Source: Populus alba (lineage: Eukaryota > Streptophyta > Magnoliopsida > Malpighiales > Salicaceae). Taken from it: 64,000 bases of DNA. The notes beneath the pieces are model-generated. The model was not told the DNA's origin. It made no database searches and saw only the letters and a program-made list of their open reading frames with translations. The position numbers and the translations under genes were made by a program. Positions 34,490-46,193 of the stretch are shown one piece after another. Location of the stretch: positions 5,047,157 to 5,111,156 of the forward strand of contig NC_133301.1 in assembly GCF_005239225.2 (NCBI RefSeq), written 5' to 3'. Position 1 is the first letter of the stretch; every line of letters begins with the position of its first letter.

Positions 34490-35515
34490 GGTGTTGTCTT
34501 GGGTGTTGTCTTGAGACAAAGAAAAGATAAGAAACCTTATGTGATTTATTATACAAGTAAAACTTTAAATAGTGCTCAAATGAATTACACTACCACTAAA
34601 AAAGAATTACTTGCAGTAGTATTTTCATGTGACAAGTTTAGATCTTATCTTGTTGGCTCATCTGTTGTCGTTTTTAGTGATCATACAACATTGAAATAAC
34701 TTCTCTCTAAGAAAGATTCTAAGGCTAGATTAGTGCGGTGGATTTTGTTACTTCAAGAATTTGATATCACAATCAAAGAAAAGAAATGCACTGAAAATGT
34801 TGTCACAGATCATTTGTCAAGATTGACAACTGATTCGAGATCTGACATCACACCAATTGATGACTACTTTCCTGATGAATCTTTATTTTCTGTCTCTACA
34901 ATGCCTTGGTTTGCTAATATTGTTAATTTTCTTTTTTCAAGACAATTTCCAGCTTATTGGAGTACCCAAGAAAAATAAAGTTCTTGAACAAAGTGAAGAA
35001 CTTTTATTGGGATGACCCTTATTTATTCAAATATTTCGAAGATGCATTCCTCACAATGAGATAAGTGGTGTCATTAAATTTTTTCATTCTAGGCACGTGG
35101 GGGTCATTTCTCATCAAGAAAGACAATTGCAAAAATCTTACAAAGTGGATTTTACTAGCCCACCATGTTCAAAGACTCACATACATTCTGTAAGACTTGT
35201 GAAAATTTTCAAAAGTTGGGATCTATTTCAAAACGTCACATGATGCCTTTACATCCTATTCTTGTCATTGAGATCTTTGATTGTTGAGGTATAGATTTCA
35301 TGGGTCCATTTCCTCCATCATTTGGTTTCTTGTATATATTAGTCGCAATAGATTATGTTTCAAAATGGATAGAGGGAATTCCAAGTCAAAATAATGATCA
35401 CAAAACAGTGATAAAGTTTTTGAAAGAAAATATTTTAAGTCGATTTGGAATTCCTCGATCCATGATAAGTGATGGTGGAACATAATTTTGCAACAAGCCA
35501 TTTGAGTCTTAATTA
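34490..35515 (+). pseudogene. Ty3/gypsy RNase H and integrase fragment
   Basis: RNase H sequence runs from 34490: GVVLRQRKDKKPYVIYYTSK, TLNSAQMNYTTTKKELLAVV, SYLVGSSVVVFSDHTTLK, then a stop. After it come [20 protein letters not shown] and [11 protein letters not shown] broken zinc-binding integrase region follows (SRHVGVISHQE near 35090), then the integrase core at 35300-35515: MGPFPPSFGFLYILVAIDYV, SKWIEGIPSQNNDHKTVIKF and FGIPRSMISDGGT, showing the first two Asp of the DDE core. Stops at 34697, 34976 and 35483 and truncation before the catalytic Glu make it inactive. It joins directly to an LTR fragment, so protease and reverse transcriptase are missing. Confidence 0.85.
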
Positions 35516-37764
35516 ATCTAGACAACATAATTGTTCATAGTTCATGTTTGATTTGTTTGAAAGTTCTCTCTAAGATTAATAATGTAGATCCGTCATAATT
35601 ACTAAACTCAGTTGCTTCACAAGTTTATATACCATAACTCTGGTTTTGATAGCAAATTTAGCAATAAATTATTCACAATAATAGCTTAAAGTCCGCTCTA
35701 GCAATTAAAATAAACAATCATAGGAAATAAGTGTAGGAGAAAAACATATTCATTCACCATATAAACTGAAAAGAAAAGGTAAAATAAATCTCACAGTTCT
35801 TGAAATTTGAATGTTTTTGTGTCCTTGCAACCAAGAAAAAGAGTTTAGCCTTGCATATTTATTAAGCAACTCATCAAAAAGAAAGATAAATGCATGATTT
35901 CGGGTTTTTTAGAGGAAGGTGTATTTTTTTCTCTCTTCGCTGCCACTCCCCTTTCCTTTCTCTCTTTCTTTTTATACCCTAGGAAACCCTAATCCCTTTT
36001 CTACAAAAATAGTCCTTTTCTAAGTAGACAATTTACGTTTAAGTAGTTCAACAACTATTTTCCTAAAAAAAGAGAAATAGCCTTGCATAAATCCTTAAAA
36101 TTTGACTTTGGACTTATAAGAGTTAAATTGTTGAAATAAAGACATGGATGTCAGTTTGGATGCTTTGGGAAGTAATTTGGACTTGTTTCTTCACAAAACC
36201 TATTTATTGACAAAATTCATATGGCATTTAGAAAAATCATATCTCTCTCACATGAGCTCCTTTTCTGCTTAAATTTGGTAGCTAATAGGTCTTCGAGTCA
36301 GAAATCCAAACCAATTGAGTTTGCATCAAATAGACTTATGTAAATCAAGATATTCAAGTCGGAATGGCCGAATGTTAACATTGACAGAATGTGAGATTGA
36401 CTTTGAAGGCTGCAATTTCCATGCTCTTTCTTTTTGTATTTTTCTTGCCATATATTTATAGAAAGGTATGGATGTTAGCTTTCTAATTTAACTAGAATCA
36501 CTTCGTTTCAACTTATAAAGCTCAAGCTCTATACAAAACATCGATCAGAGGTCAAATCTGCCAATCATCTCCAATTTAGTTTTTTTCAAAATCATATATC
36601 CAAAAGTACCTTCAAAACATAAAACAAAGAATATCAAGGCATTTTATATATAAAATATAAGCAAAATACTATGTAAATGTGGGTAAAATTATCAAATAAT
36701 ATGGTTGCATCGGTCAAAGTTGTTAATTTCATTCTGTTTCACCTGGAATTACCAGTATATCTCGTACCATTTTAAAATGGAAAAACCAGGAACAAATTAC
36801 ATCTCGCTTTATATCGGTCCATTCTAGATTTCTCGGCCAAATTCTGGCTGAGATGTTCTAGTTTTAATCTAGTCGTTTTGTTTCGTGAATAGTGTATTTT
36901 TTCCTTTTGTTTTTCTTTTTAAAAAAAAATCTTTGTTTTTTGGATATTGGACTTCATAATTTGTTGTGGTTTTCATTCTTTATTGTTATCTTAGTCTAAT
37001 GACCCATGTTACGGGTTTGGCGGGTTAACCTGGTTGCTTTAGTTTTTTTGTCTATTTTTTAATTGATATATATTTTTTCATCATTCAACATCTTCAATAT
37101 TTGGTTGATTATGAATTAGGCTTTGCTATTTATTTTGATTTGTTTTCTATAAAGTTATTATATTCTCATAACTCGGGTCACAGGTTTGTAAGTTAACTCA
37201 AGTAGACTTAGGTGGTTTTATTGTGTCTTTTTTTTAAGATTGATTTCTTTTTCTCAATTTCATCATTCAATAATCAGTTTATTAAGAATTATGTTTTACT
37301 CTTTGTTTTGATTTGTTTTATATGGGGTTATCATGATTTCATGACTCGAGACAAGAATTTAAAAGATTAACTGGAGTTAACTCGAGTTAATTTAATATGT
37401 TGTCGTCTTTATATTTTAAAAATAGTATGTCATCTTGAGTTATTTTAAGTCAAACTATGGTTGTTTTTTTTTTTTCAATTGTTCAGGTTATTTTTTGACT
37501 CGTCGAGTTGATCAAGTCAACTTTAATACTATTTAAAATAATATCTCTACTCAAAAAACATTAGCTATACTTGGTTGTTTCTTTTTAAGTTTAAAGAATT
37601 ATTTTATTTGTAGTGTAACGCGAGTCAATAATCTAATAGTTATTAAATATGAATGTTTAAATTTTAAAATTATGTTTAGGTACTTTATATTGTATTTGAA
37701 ATTTAAATAAAATAATTTCAATTCAATTTAATTTTGAATTTAAATTTAAATTATAAATATTGAA

Positions 37765-37766
<2 letters not shown>
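35516..37766. other. Retroelement-derived noncoding sequence, no gene
   Basis: AT-rich. Around 36240-36400 there are phrases typical of gypsy LTRs (CAAATTTGGTAGC-like, CCAATTGAGTTTGCATC). Around 36690-36880 a block with CGGTCAAAG, CATCTCGC and CGGCCAAATTCTGGC looks like another dispersed repeat. From 36900 to 37600 it is T-rich with ATGACCCATGTTACGGG, GGGTTAACCTGG and GACTCGAG motifs like those at 18.6-19.2 kb. No coding region is recognised. Confidence 0.4.

Positions 37767-37803
<37 letters not shown>
37767..37803. repeat. (AT)n microsatellite
   Basis: Eighteen or so uninterrupted AT dinucleotides. Confidence 0.95.
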
Positions 37804-37806
<3 letters not shown>

Positions 37807-38085
37807 AGAATTCCAATCTTGATCAGTAGATTTTTATCTTGAGATTAAAAATAACCTAGAGAGAAATTTTGACGTAAACACATTAATTTGGAAGGGAGTA
37901 ACGTGCTTAAAGACTTGAACATGTTAGAAGAAGTACCTGCTACTTTGAATACTTGAAATCACCACCCATTATATATTAATAGCCTGTTTTTTAAAAAAAA
38001 AATCTTAATTTTTTTAAATTAATTTTGTAGTATTTTTAAATTATTTTTAATTTATTTATATTCAAAATAAAATTTTTTAAAAATA

Positions 38086-38215
38086 AAAAATATTATTTTT
38101 CTATGTTATTAAATAAACATTAATTTAAAAAATAATCATTACTATATATATATATATAGTAATGATTATTTTTTAAATTAATGTTTATTTAATAACATAG
38201 AAAAATAATATTTTT
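38086..38215. repeat. 130-bp perfect palindrome (foldback)
   Basis: Two 65-bp arms meet at a TATATATA centre between 38150 and 38151. The left arm contains TAATTTAAAAAATAATCATT and the right arm contains its exact reverse complement. Pairing is exact from 38086 to 38215 and is lost only where a T run differs by one base. This could be an AT-rich foldback miniature element; it sits just left of the GACCCGCGCGATGCCGCG motif at 38273. Confidence 0.95.
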
Positions 38216-38254
38216 ATTTAATAATATATATATAGTAATATTTATATATATATA

Positions 38255-39238
38255 TATATATACTAGACACTTGACCCGCGCGATGCCGCGAGTCATTTTT
38301 TTTACATAAAAAATATTAAAACAAATAAAAATTTAAAAATCTTGGGTTTTTCTTTAAAGTTATACCCAAGAAACTTGGGTTTGGCTGCAACGCCTGACCT
38401 AAGAGTAATATTTATAATATTAATAATAAAATTAAACTTGCATGACCCAAGTTTGGGTTAGCCTGGCTGCAACACCAGACCAAAGAATATTGGATGTGGG
38501 TCTAGATATAAGGTCGTGTCATAAAAGTGTGATAATTAAATAGATTGATTAAAAAAAAACAAAGAAAAAAAATCAACAGAAAAGAAAAAACTAATGAAGA
38601 AAAAGAAAAAAAATTGAATTAATTGGGTTAACCTTTTAAATCAGGTTATCCTGTAAAACCTGGGATTCACATCATGAAAGTTTGATAACTAAATAGAAAA
38701 ATAAATGACGGGTTTACCCAGAATTAACTGGGTTAACCCATCAAACCAAGTTAACCTGTCAAGCCCAAGACACGTGTCATGAAAGTATGAAAGTCTGATA
38801 ATTAAATAGAAAGAAAATTAACTTTAACAAACTAAACTAAATGAAAAAAATAATTTGTCAAATCAGGCTAACCCATCAAACCCGAGATCCGTATCATGAA
38901 AATCTGATAACTAAATAAAAAAAATTAACATTAACAAACTAAATCAAAACAAAAAACAATTCGTTAAAAAAAATTAAAAAAGAAAAAAAAGGAAAAAAAA
39001 ATAGTTATATAATATAATATAATATAATACAATATAATAATAATTATAATTATAATTATAATATAATAATTATAATAATATAATATAAATATAATATAAT
39101 ACAATACAATAATAATTATAATTATAATAATATAATAATTATAATAATATAATATATTAATAAGTAAATTTATTAGTAAAAGGCGTGACATGCCCGCGCG
39201 ATGCCGCGGGCTTGTGGCATGCTTGTGCATTATTGTGA
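38255..39238. repeat. Dispersed repeat bounded by CGCGCGATGCCGCG motifs
   Basis: GACCCGCGCGATGCCGCG at about 38273 and GCCCGCGCGATGCCGCGGGC at about 39193 bound a segment. Inside are repeated phrases such as GGGTTAACC, AACCCATCAAACC and ATCATGAAAGTTTGATAACT (38.64-38.93 kb) and an ATA/ATT-rich stretch (39000-39165). Each GC-rich motif can form a short hairpin. The phrases recall an abundant unclassified repeat of poplar-like genomes; no gene is present. Confidence 0.5.
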
Positions 39239-39239
39239 A

Positions 39240-41385
39240 TTTATGAAAAAAATCATATAAAAAAAAATTGTTACCATCCACAATATTTTAAAGGAAAAAA
39301 ACTACAAAGATATATTCTCAACCAGCTCAATATTAAAAAAAACAAAATCGACAAAAAACAATTAGAAAAAAAAACACAAAAAAATGAAAAAAAAAAGAAG
39401 ATGACAATTTTGGAAGAAAAAAAAGAAAAAAGAAAATAATAAAAAAATGAAAAAAAACATGTGGGAAAGTTAAAGCTAAATTTTCAACCAGCTAAATATT
39501 AAAATCACTTAAGAAAACACTGTAGCAATCTATAGTGTTTTGTGAGGAAATATACAACTATAATTCTCAATCAGCTCAGTATTAAAAAAAAATCAATAAA
39601 GATAATTTTGACAAATATAAAAAAAACGAAAGGAAAAAAAACATCAATGGAAACACTATAACAATCTATAGTGTTTCATGAGAAAATCTACAGTTTTAAT
39701 TTTTTAACCAGCTCAATATCAAAAAACAATAAAACGACAAAAACCATTTTAAAAAAACATATAAAAAAAAAGCATATGGGAAAACACTGTAGCAATCAAC
39801 AACGATGTTTTAAGAAAAAAAAAGAGCTAAATTGTTAACCGGTTCAGTATGAAAAAAAATAAATTTGACAAAAACATAGTTGAAAAAAAAAACATCGATA
39901 AAAAAAAACATGTGGGGAAACACTGTAGCAAGACAAAAATCAAGTGGGAAAACACTGTAGCAATATACAGTGTTTTAAATAACTACAAAAGCTAAATTCT
40001 CAATCAGCTTAATATAAAAAAAATAAAATCGATAAAGATAATTCTGAAAAAATAGTTATTTAATAAAAAACTATGTAGAGAAACACTGCAGCAATCTAGA
40101 GTTTTAAAGAAAAAAAAATTAAAAAAATTAAATTATTAATGAGCTAAATAGTAAAAAAAAAATCAACAAAAAAAATTATGAAAAAAAAATATAAAGAAGA
40201 AAGACAATTTTGGGAAAAAATTAAAAAAAAACAAAAAAAAAAAAAACATGGGGAAAGCTAAAGCTAAAGCTAAATTCTCAACCAACTCAATATTGAAAAA
40301 ATAAATTCCACAAAGATAATTTAAAAAAAAAAAACATGTGGGGGAAACACTGCAGACAAACAAAAACCATGTAAGGGAAACACTGTAGCAATCCATAGTG
40401 TTTTTTTGTTTCCTTGAAAAAAGTTACAAAGCTAAGTTCTCAACCAGCTCAATATAAAAAAAAAAAAAAAAAAAAAAACTGACAAAGACTATTTAAAAAA
40501 AAAAGAGTCAATTTTGGGTAAAAAAAAATGAAAAAAAAAACATGTAAAAAAAATGAAACAAAAGTGAGAAAAAAAAACACGCGGGGAAAACTATAGTGTT
40601 TTTAAAGAAAAAACCAAAAAAACTAAAATTTCAACCAGCTCAATAGCCAAAAAAATAAAATCAACAAAAATAATTCTAAAAAAAAACAAAACAAAATATG
40701 TAAAAAATAACAATTTTGGAAAAAAGAAAAAGAAATAAAAAAAAACATGTGGGGAAAGCTAAAACTATATTTATCAGCCAGCTCAATATTGAAAAAATAA
40801 ATTCGATAAAAATAATTTTTTTAAAAAATATGTGGGGAAACACTGCAGCAAAACAAAAACCATGTAGGGGAAACACTGTAGCAATCCATATTGTTTTTTT
40901 TTAAAAAAAAAAAAAAAACTACAAAGTTAAATTCTCAACCAACTTAATATAAAGAAATAAAATCTACAAAGACCATTTTGAAAAAAAAAAAGAATAAATA
41001 AATCATAAAAAGAAAAAAAAATGTATAAGAACATTATAGCAATCCACAATGTTTTAAAAGAAAAAAGCTACATAGTTAAATTTTCAACCAGCTCAATATT
41101 TAAAAAAATTAGTAAAGATAATTTGAAAAAAATTAAAAAAAAGAAGAAGAAGAAGTCAATTTTGGGTAAAAAAAAAAAAAAAAAAACATGTAAAAAAAAT
41201 AAAGAAGAAACAAAAGTGGGAAAAAAAAAGCCCCAGAAAAAAAACAAAACAAAAAATTACAAAAAAAAAAAAAAAAAAAAGCTGCTACATAAGAGAAAAA
41301 AAATATTATAATATAATAATATAATTATAATTATAATAATAATTATTATTATATTAAGTATAATTAAAAGGCGTGGGGAAGTTAC
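39240..41385. repeat. A-rich tandem-repeat field, degenerate 100-260-bp units
   Basis: A recurring phrase close to GGGGAAACACTGTAGCAATC, usually followed by TATAGTGTTT, appears about ten times, at roughly 39514, 39651, 39782, 39918, 39949, 40082, 40346, 40379, 40838 and 40870. It alternates with CTAAATTCTCAACCAGCTCA and AATATTAAAAAAATAAAATC. Units are separated by long A runs. AACACT...AGTGTT lets each unit form a small hairpin. Lysine-rich open frames here (for example 41021-41311) are by-products of poly-A. The field ends in an ATA/ATT stretch and AAAAGGCGTGGGGAAG at 41366. Confidence 0.75.
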
Positions 41386-41834
41386 AGTGCTTTCCCACAT
41401 TTTTTTAGAGTTCTTTAATATATTGATTTGTACTATTAAAATAAAATTTTAATTTATTTTATTTTAATAAACTTCAAAAAAAAAAAATTATCAATATCTA
41501 GACAGGAAAAAAAATAATACCAAAATGAAAGTAAACACTGAAAGAGAAAGGTTCATCTTCTTCGTGGTTTCTGTAATGGTGACTGATTAGACTAAAAGAC
41601 TAGTACTGCTGTGTACCAAGTACCAACCCCCCACACTCAAAAAAAAAAGAAAAAAAAAAAAAGGAAAGGAAAATTAATAAATAGTCCTTTTCATTTACTG
41701 CTACTTCAACGATTTTTATGCAGTAACTGTCTATTATAGCCACAGCCCACCATTTTTTTTTTTTCTTTAAAGACTTACAGCGACTTTGCTGTTCATACCT
41801 AAAGAGAAGGGAAGAGAAGAAATCTCATCAAAAG
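41386..41834 (+). other. Upstream region and 5' UTR of the MAP kinase kinase gene
   Basis: AT-rich with poly-A (41637-41665) and poly-T (41752-41766) tracts. The stretch AGAGAAGGGAAGAGAAGAAA (41801-41820) just before the start codon looks like a purine-rich 5' UTR. No clear TATA box stands out. Confidence 0.4.
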
Positions 41835-44800
41835 ATGAAGAAGGCATGCTTAAACCCTAATGTTAAGCTCAAGCTTTCTCTTCCTCCTCCCGATGAAGTT
41901 TCTTTCGCCAAGTTCTTGTAATTTTTTCTCCTCTTTATTTATTCTCATTCTAGATATTTTCTTACGTGCATCCCTGAGCTCATGGCTCTTTCTTAATTTC
42001 TGGTAATAATTGCAGAACCCAGAGCGGCACGTTCAAGGATGGTGATCTGCTTGTCAATCGAGATGGAGTTCGAGTTGTCTCTCAAACGGAAAGCGAACCT
42101 GTAAGAAAAGATGTCTTTGTTGCTTGTGTGATCTAATTAATTAATTAATGCTGTTAAGTTTGGACACAAATCTTATTTTTAGTTAACCATTAATAGATCC
42201 TTCAGCCTGAGGGATATGAAACATGCTCTTATCAATTAACGTTGTTGTTCTTGTTTAATTTTTGAAATTAAGATCCCACCCCCGTGAACTGATGACTGCT
42301 AGTTTGTGTTTTTCATTTTTTTTTCCTTAACTTTTTATTTCCGTTTTCAGCCACCTCCAATAACGCCTTCAGACAACCAATTGAGTTTAGCGGACATGGA
42401 CATGGTTAAGGTCATCGGGAAGGGAAGTAGTGGAATCGTCCAGTTGGTACAACACAAATGGACAAGCCAGTTTTTTGCCTTGAAGGTATCATATGATTCA
42501 GCCGTTACCTTGCTATATTGTTGGCTACATTTGGCATCCAGAATTTATGTCTTGGACTCTAAGCCTAGTATTAGATCAGTTAATGCCTGAAGTTGCTGTG
42601 CTATCCATTGCCAATTAAAGTAATTTATACCACATGTTGCATAGTTTTTTCCACTGGTTTCTGGCTACTGAAAATGACTTCAATTCACAAACATTTTTAA
42701 CTGTTAATTTGGATAAAGAATAGCTAGTTTTCTGCTGTTGGTGCAGCGGATTTCTTCTGTGCCCTTTTCCCTAATTTAATTTATAAACCCACATCCAATT
42801 CCACTCATACTAGATTTTTGAGATTTAAGTTTTGAGAATTAGAGCAATTACATCATAGTTTTACTAGCCCTTAAGTCTTGTATGCTCTGATATTTTGAGT
42901 AAAACTCAGTTATGAATATGGGAGGAATAGGCCTCTCACGGTTATTTTGAACATCACTATTACATTATATATGAAGTGGTTTCAAGTGAATATTTCTCTT
43001 ATAAACTGTACTAATATTTACTTCCTGTGTGTGTTGGGATGCTTATCATCTTTTTATTTCCTGTTTGGTTAATAATCAGTATACCTTTCATTTACTTGGC
43101 TAGTTGTAACTAGTTCAAATTTGGCATTCTTGTTCAATTTCAGGTTATACAATTGAATATTGAAGAGCCTGCACGCAAGGCCATTGCTCAGGAACTGAAA
43201 ATTAATCAGTCATCACAATGCCCGTATGTTGTCATGTCCTACCAGTCTTTTTACGATAACGGTGCCATTTCAATTATCTTAGAGTACATGGATGGTGGAT
43301 CTCTAGCAGATTTTCTGAAAAGCGTTAAAACAATTCCAGAACCATATCTTGCTGCCATCTGTAAGCAGGTAAAACATGGAAAGTTCATTTTATTCCCGTG
43401 TTTCATATATTTATAGCAGATACGAATTTCTCTATCATCAATCTGTTTTCCCATAAATACAGGTGCTCAAGGGTTTGCTGTATCTTCATCATCAAAAACA
43501 CATTATCCACAGGGATTTAAAACCTTCTAATTTGTTGGTAAATCATAGAGGAGAAGTCAAGATTACTGACTTTGGAGTGAGTGCAGTCATGCAGAGCACG
43601 TCTGGACAGGCTAATAGTTTTGTTGGCACATACAACTATATGTCTGTAAGTAATTTGATTGTAAATTTGATTGCTACAGCTTTTCCACTTTCTCTGGCGA
43701 CCATTATGTGGCCTGAATCTGAAATTTTAAGAATTTTGATGTGTGATTATTTTACAGCCTGAGAGAATTAGTGGGGGGATATATGGCTATAAAAGTGACA
43801 TTTGGAGCTTGGGGTTGATATTGCTGGAGTGTGCAACAGGCCAATTCCCATTTTCCCCTCCAGAGCTAGATGAAGGCTGGACTAATGTCTACGAACTGAT
43901 GGAAGCTATTGTTGATCATCCTCCTCCTTCTGCATCAGCAGACCAATTTTCTCCAGAGTTTTGTTCATTTATATCAGCATGGTAAAGATAAGTTGTGCTT
44001 GAAGTTTCTTAATGCACCTTCTAATACTTGGATAGCACCATTTTTTTGTTACTTTTTCTTTTTCCATATAAATTTGGCTTTTTTGAGGATGTGCATTTGC
44101 GGTTGAAGTAGGATCAAGGAAAAAAGGAAGTCATGAACTTTTTAAATCAATGCCCAATGTTTTCCATTTTTGTCTAGTCTTTTTCTCCATTTTGGAAATA
44201 TCATTGACTGAGAACTCAATCTGCACTGATTTATGGCATGTTCCAGAGGGCATGGTTAGTGCTGCAAGCTGCTTCTTTTTTTTTTCAATGGGAGTATTAT
44301 GCTCTGGCACTCCTTTTCATTGCTTCTGTAGTAGCTTTGGGCCTCGATTTTGTGAAGTTACTGATTTTCATTCTGCGGTTCTGTCTTCTTCCAGTGTGCA
44401 GAAAGATCCAAAGGATAGACAGTCAGCACATGAACTGATGGTATTTGAAGTCCTATGATTGTTAAACTGGGTGGGGCAATTAGCTGTCTGCCTGTTACTG
44501 GCACTCCACGTCCTTTACTCTTTTCTCCTCTCTATCTATATGGAATGTCATTAATACTCAGCAGACTGCTAATATCCCACCCTTCTTTTGCCTCTTTTCA
44601 ATATGTTCAAAACATGTTTATGCTATTAGTGGACGCTCATGGATCTGACTCTTCTTTTTCTCTTTCTAATTTCAATACCAGAAACACCCATTCATGAACT
44701 TGTATGAGGACCTGCATGTGGATCTCGCGTCATACTTTACAAATGCCGGCTCTCCTCTTGCAACCCTTAAAACTTGTGGTAAGTCTAATTTTCCCATTCA

Positions 44801-45197
44801 CATCGTTTCTTGAAATCATTTGGTCTTTTTTTTTTTTTTTTTTTTTTTATTGTTTCTTTTTTTTTGGTATGGATTTCTTGTGAAGATGTAGTTGCATAAT
44901 CCAAGTCTTATTAATCATTTAATAGTTCGCCTGTGTCTATGTAATTAATGCATTTTCCATGTCGACCATAACTCTTATGAGAATTCATGTCCTTTAGAGT
45001 TGAATTTAAGCCATTGTGTTTGACAAAGTGCAGATACTATATCAGACTCTTGAGAGTTATGGGAAGTTACCTATTGAAATTTTGAAGGCCTGAAGAAAGA
45101 TTCTTAACTGTCATTGTGGCTTGAAATAAATCAACTTGCTGAAATTACAGTGACCAGGGCGGAGGTTTTCAAACCATTACCAATTCACAAAAAGTGA
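41835..45197 (+). CDS. MKK2: MAP kinase kinase, group A (MKK1/MKK2-like)
   Basis: Dual-specificity kinase that phosphorylates MAP kinases (MPK4 type) in stress and cold/salt signalling, by family knowledge. Exons: 41835-41917, 42016-42100, 42351-42485, 43144-43368, 43463-43645, 43758-43981, 44395-44440, 44682-44778, and probably 45151-45197; every joined phase agrees. About 374 residues. Seen: a basic docking site ending KLKLSLPPP (residues 11-19), the glycine loop [12 protein letters not shown], catalytic Lys101 in [16 protein letters not shown] with Asp194, DFG at 212-214, and the activation loop TSGQANSF with the plant MAPKK T-x5-S spacing, followed by [11 protein letters not shown]. The C-terminus reads [14 protein letters not shown]. 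The tail is uncertain: reading through the donor at 44779 would stop at 44813 (370 residues). An AATAAA signal at 45308 supports a last exon. Symbol by similarity; MKK1 is equally possible. Confidence 0.92.
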
Positions 45198-45307
45198 AGA
45201 TTTACCGTATTACCTCACACCGATCCATGGAACAGAGAGTGTATGGTTTCGAGGCTTTTGATTTGTGATGGATGTCAAGGAAAATAGTTTTCTGTATAAC
45301 TTACCGA

Positions 45308-45313
45308 AATAAA
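45308..45313 (+). terminator. Probable polyadenylation signal of MKK gene
   Basis: AATAAA followed by TTGATTTTATTGTTTGTCTGG, a T/GT-rich stretch, about 110 bp after the proposed stop codon. Confidence 0.5.
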
Positions 45314-45732
45314 TTGATTTTATTGTTTGTCTGGTGTTGCCAATGCATCAAACTCCTGTTTGAGAGGTGTCATGACGTTGTGTGAAACTTTGACCTTTCA
45401 AACTCTTGAGGAACTTCAGAGTCCTCTTACGATATGATGTCTGTTTTGGGTGGCCACGAGTTTGTTTTTCCCTGACTGATTCCCAATGGCAGAATAGTAA
45501 GAATTTGCGGATCAAGAAAAGGTCAATAAACAAGAGTGTTTTCTAAAATCTTGAATTATGTTTTGCTTAAATTTAATATTTTATTATAATTTTGTATTGT
45601 TTTGATATGTTGTAGAGGTTGAAAATAATTTTTTTTAAAAAAAATATTTTGAAAAGTATTCTCTATCATATTTTCAAAAACTCTCTTCATCTTAAAACCT
45701 CTGCAAATAAAAAATGATATTTAAGAGTGTAG

Positions 45733-45890
45733 TAGTGATTGTTTTTTTAAAGTACTTTTTATTTTAAAATAATATTTTTAAAAAATATATATTTTTAATA
45801 TCATCATATTAAAATATTTTAAAAATAAAAAAATATTTTAATTTAAAATAAAAAAAATTTTAAACATTTTCCAACTAAACACTGCCACAA
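45733..45890. mobile_element. AT-rich miniature element (MITE-like), copy 1
   Basis: Blocks TTTTTATTTTAAAATAATAT, AATATCATCATATTAAAATA and ATTTTAATTTAAAATAAAAA appear in the same order as in the copies at 54.01 kb and 60.60 kb. I recognise this as a very common AT-rich element type in poplar-like genomes; no transposase. Confidence 0.5.
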
Positions 45891-46193
45891 TGTTCCCTGC
45901 TTCTACACCTGTGAGGGAGTATTTACGGTGTGAGGTGGCGGGTTTGAACAGCTTGAAGACTGGAATATCACGACCTGAAACCTTCACCAAACTCCCAAGA
46001 TTACATTCTAAGCTTGAAACTAGCTCCAGTACAAGTTGGGAAACACTGAAATGTCTGCCAAGTAGGAATCAAATGAATATGCTGATTTGCAAAATGAGAT
46101 TTGCAAAAACCAGTCAAGGTAATTCCCATATATTGCAGTTTAAATATGCTGATGATTAAGGAGTTACAGGTAATCCATGGGTGACGCAAGTTA

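Noticed and set aside
41021..41311. 96-residue lysine-rich open frame, plus strand
   Set aside because: Product of poly-A tracts in the A-rich tandem field.
42306..42590. Kinase exon 3 extending beyond 42485
   Set aside because: The conserved reading FFALKV joins to [11 protein letters not shown] only through the intron 42486-43143.
44150..44458. 102-residue open frame overlapping MKK intron 6
   Set aside because: Intron sequence plus exon 7; spliced reading of the kinase is far better supported.
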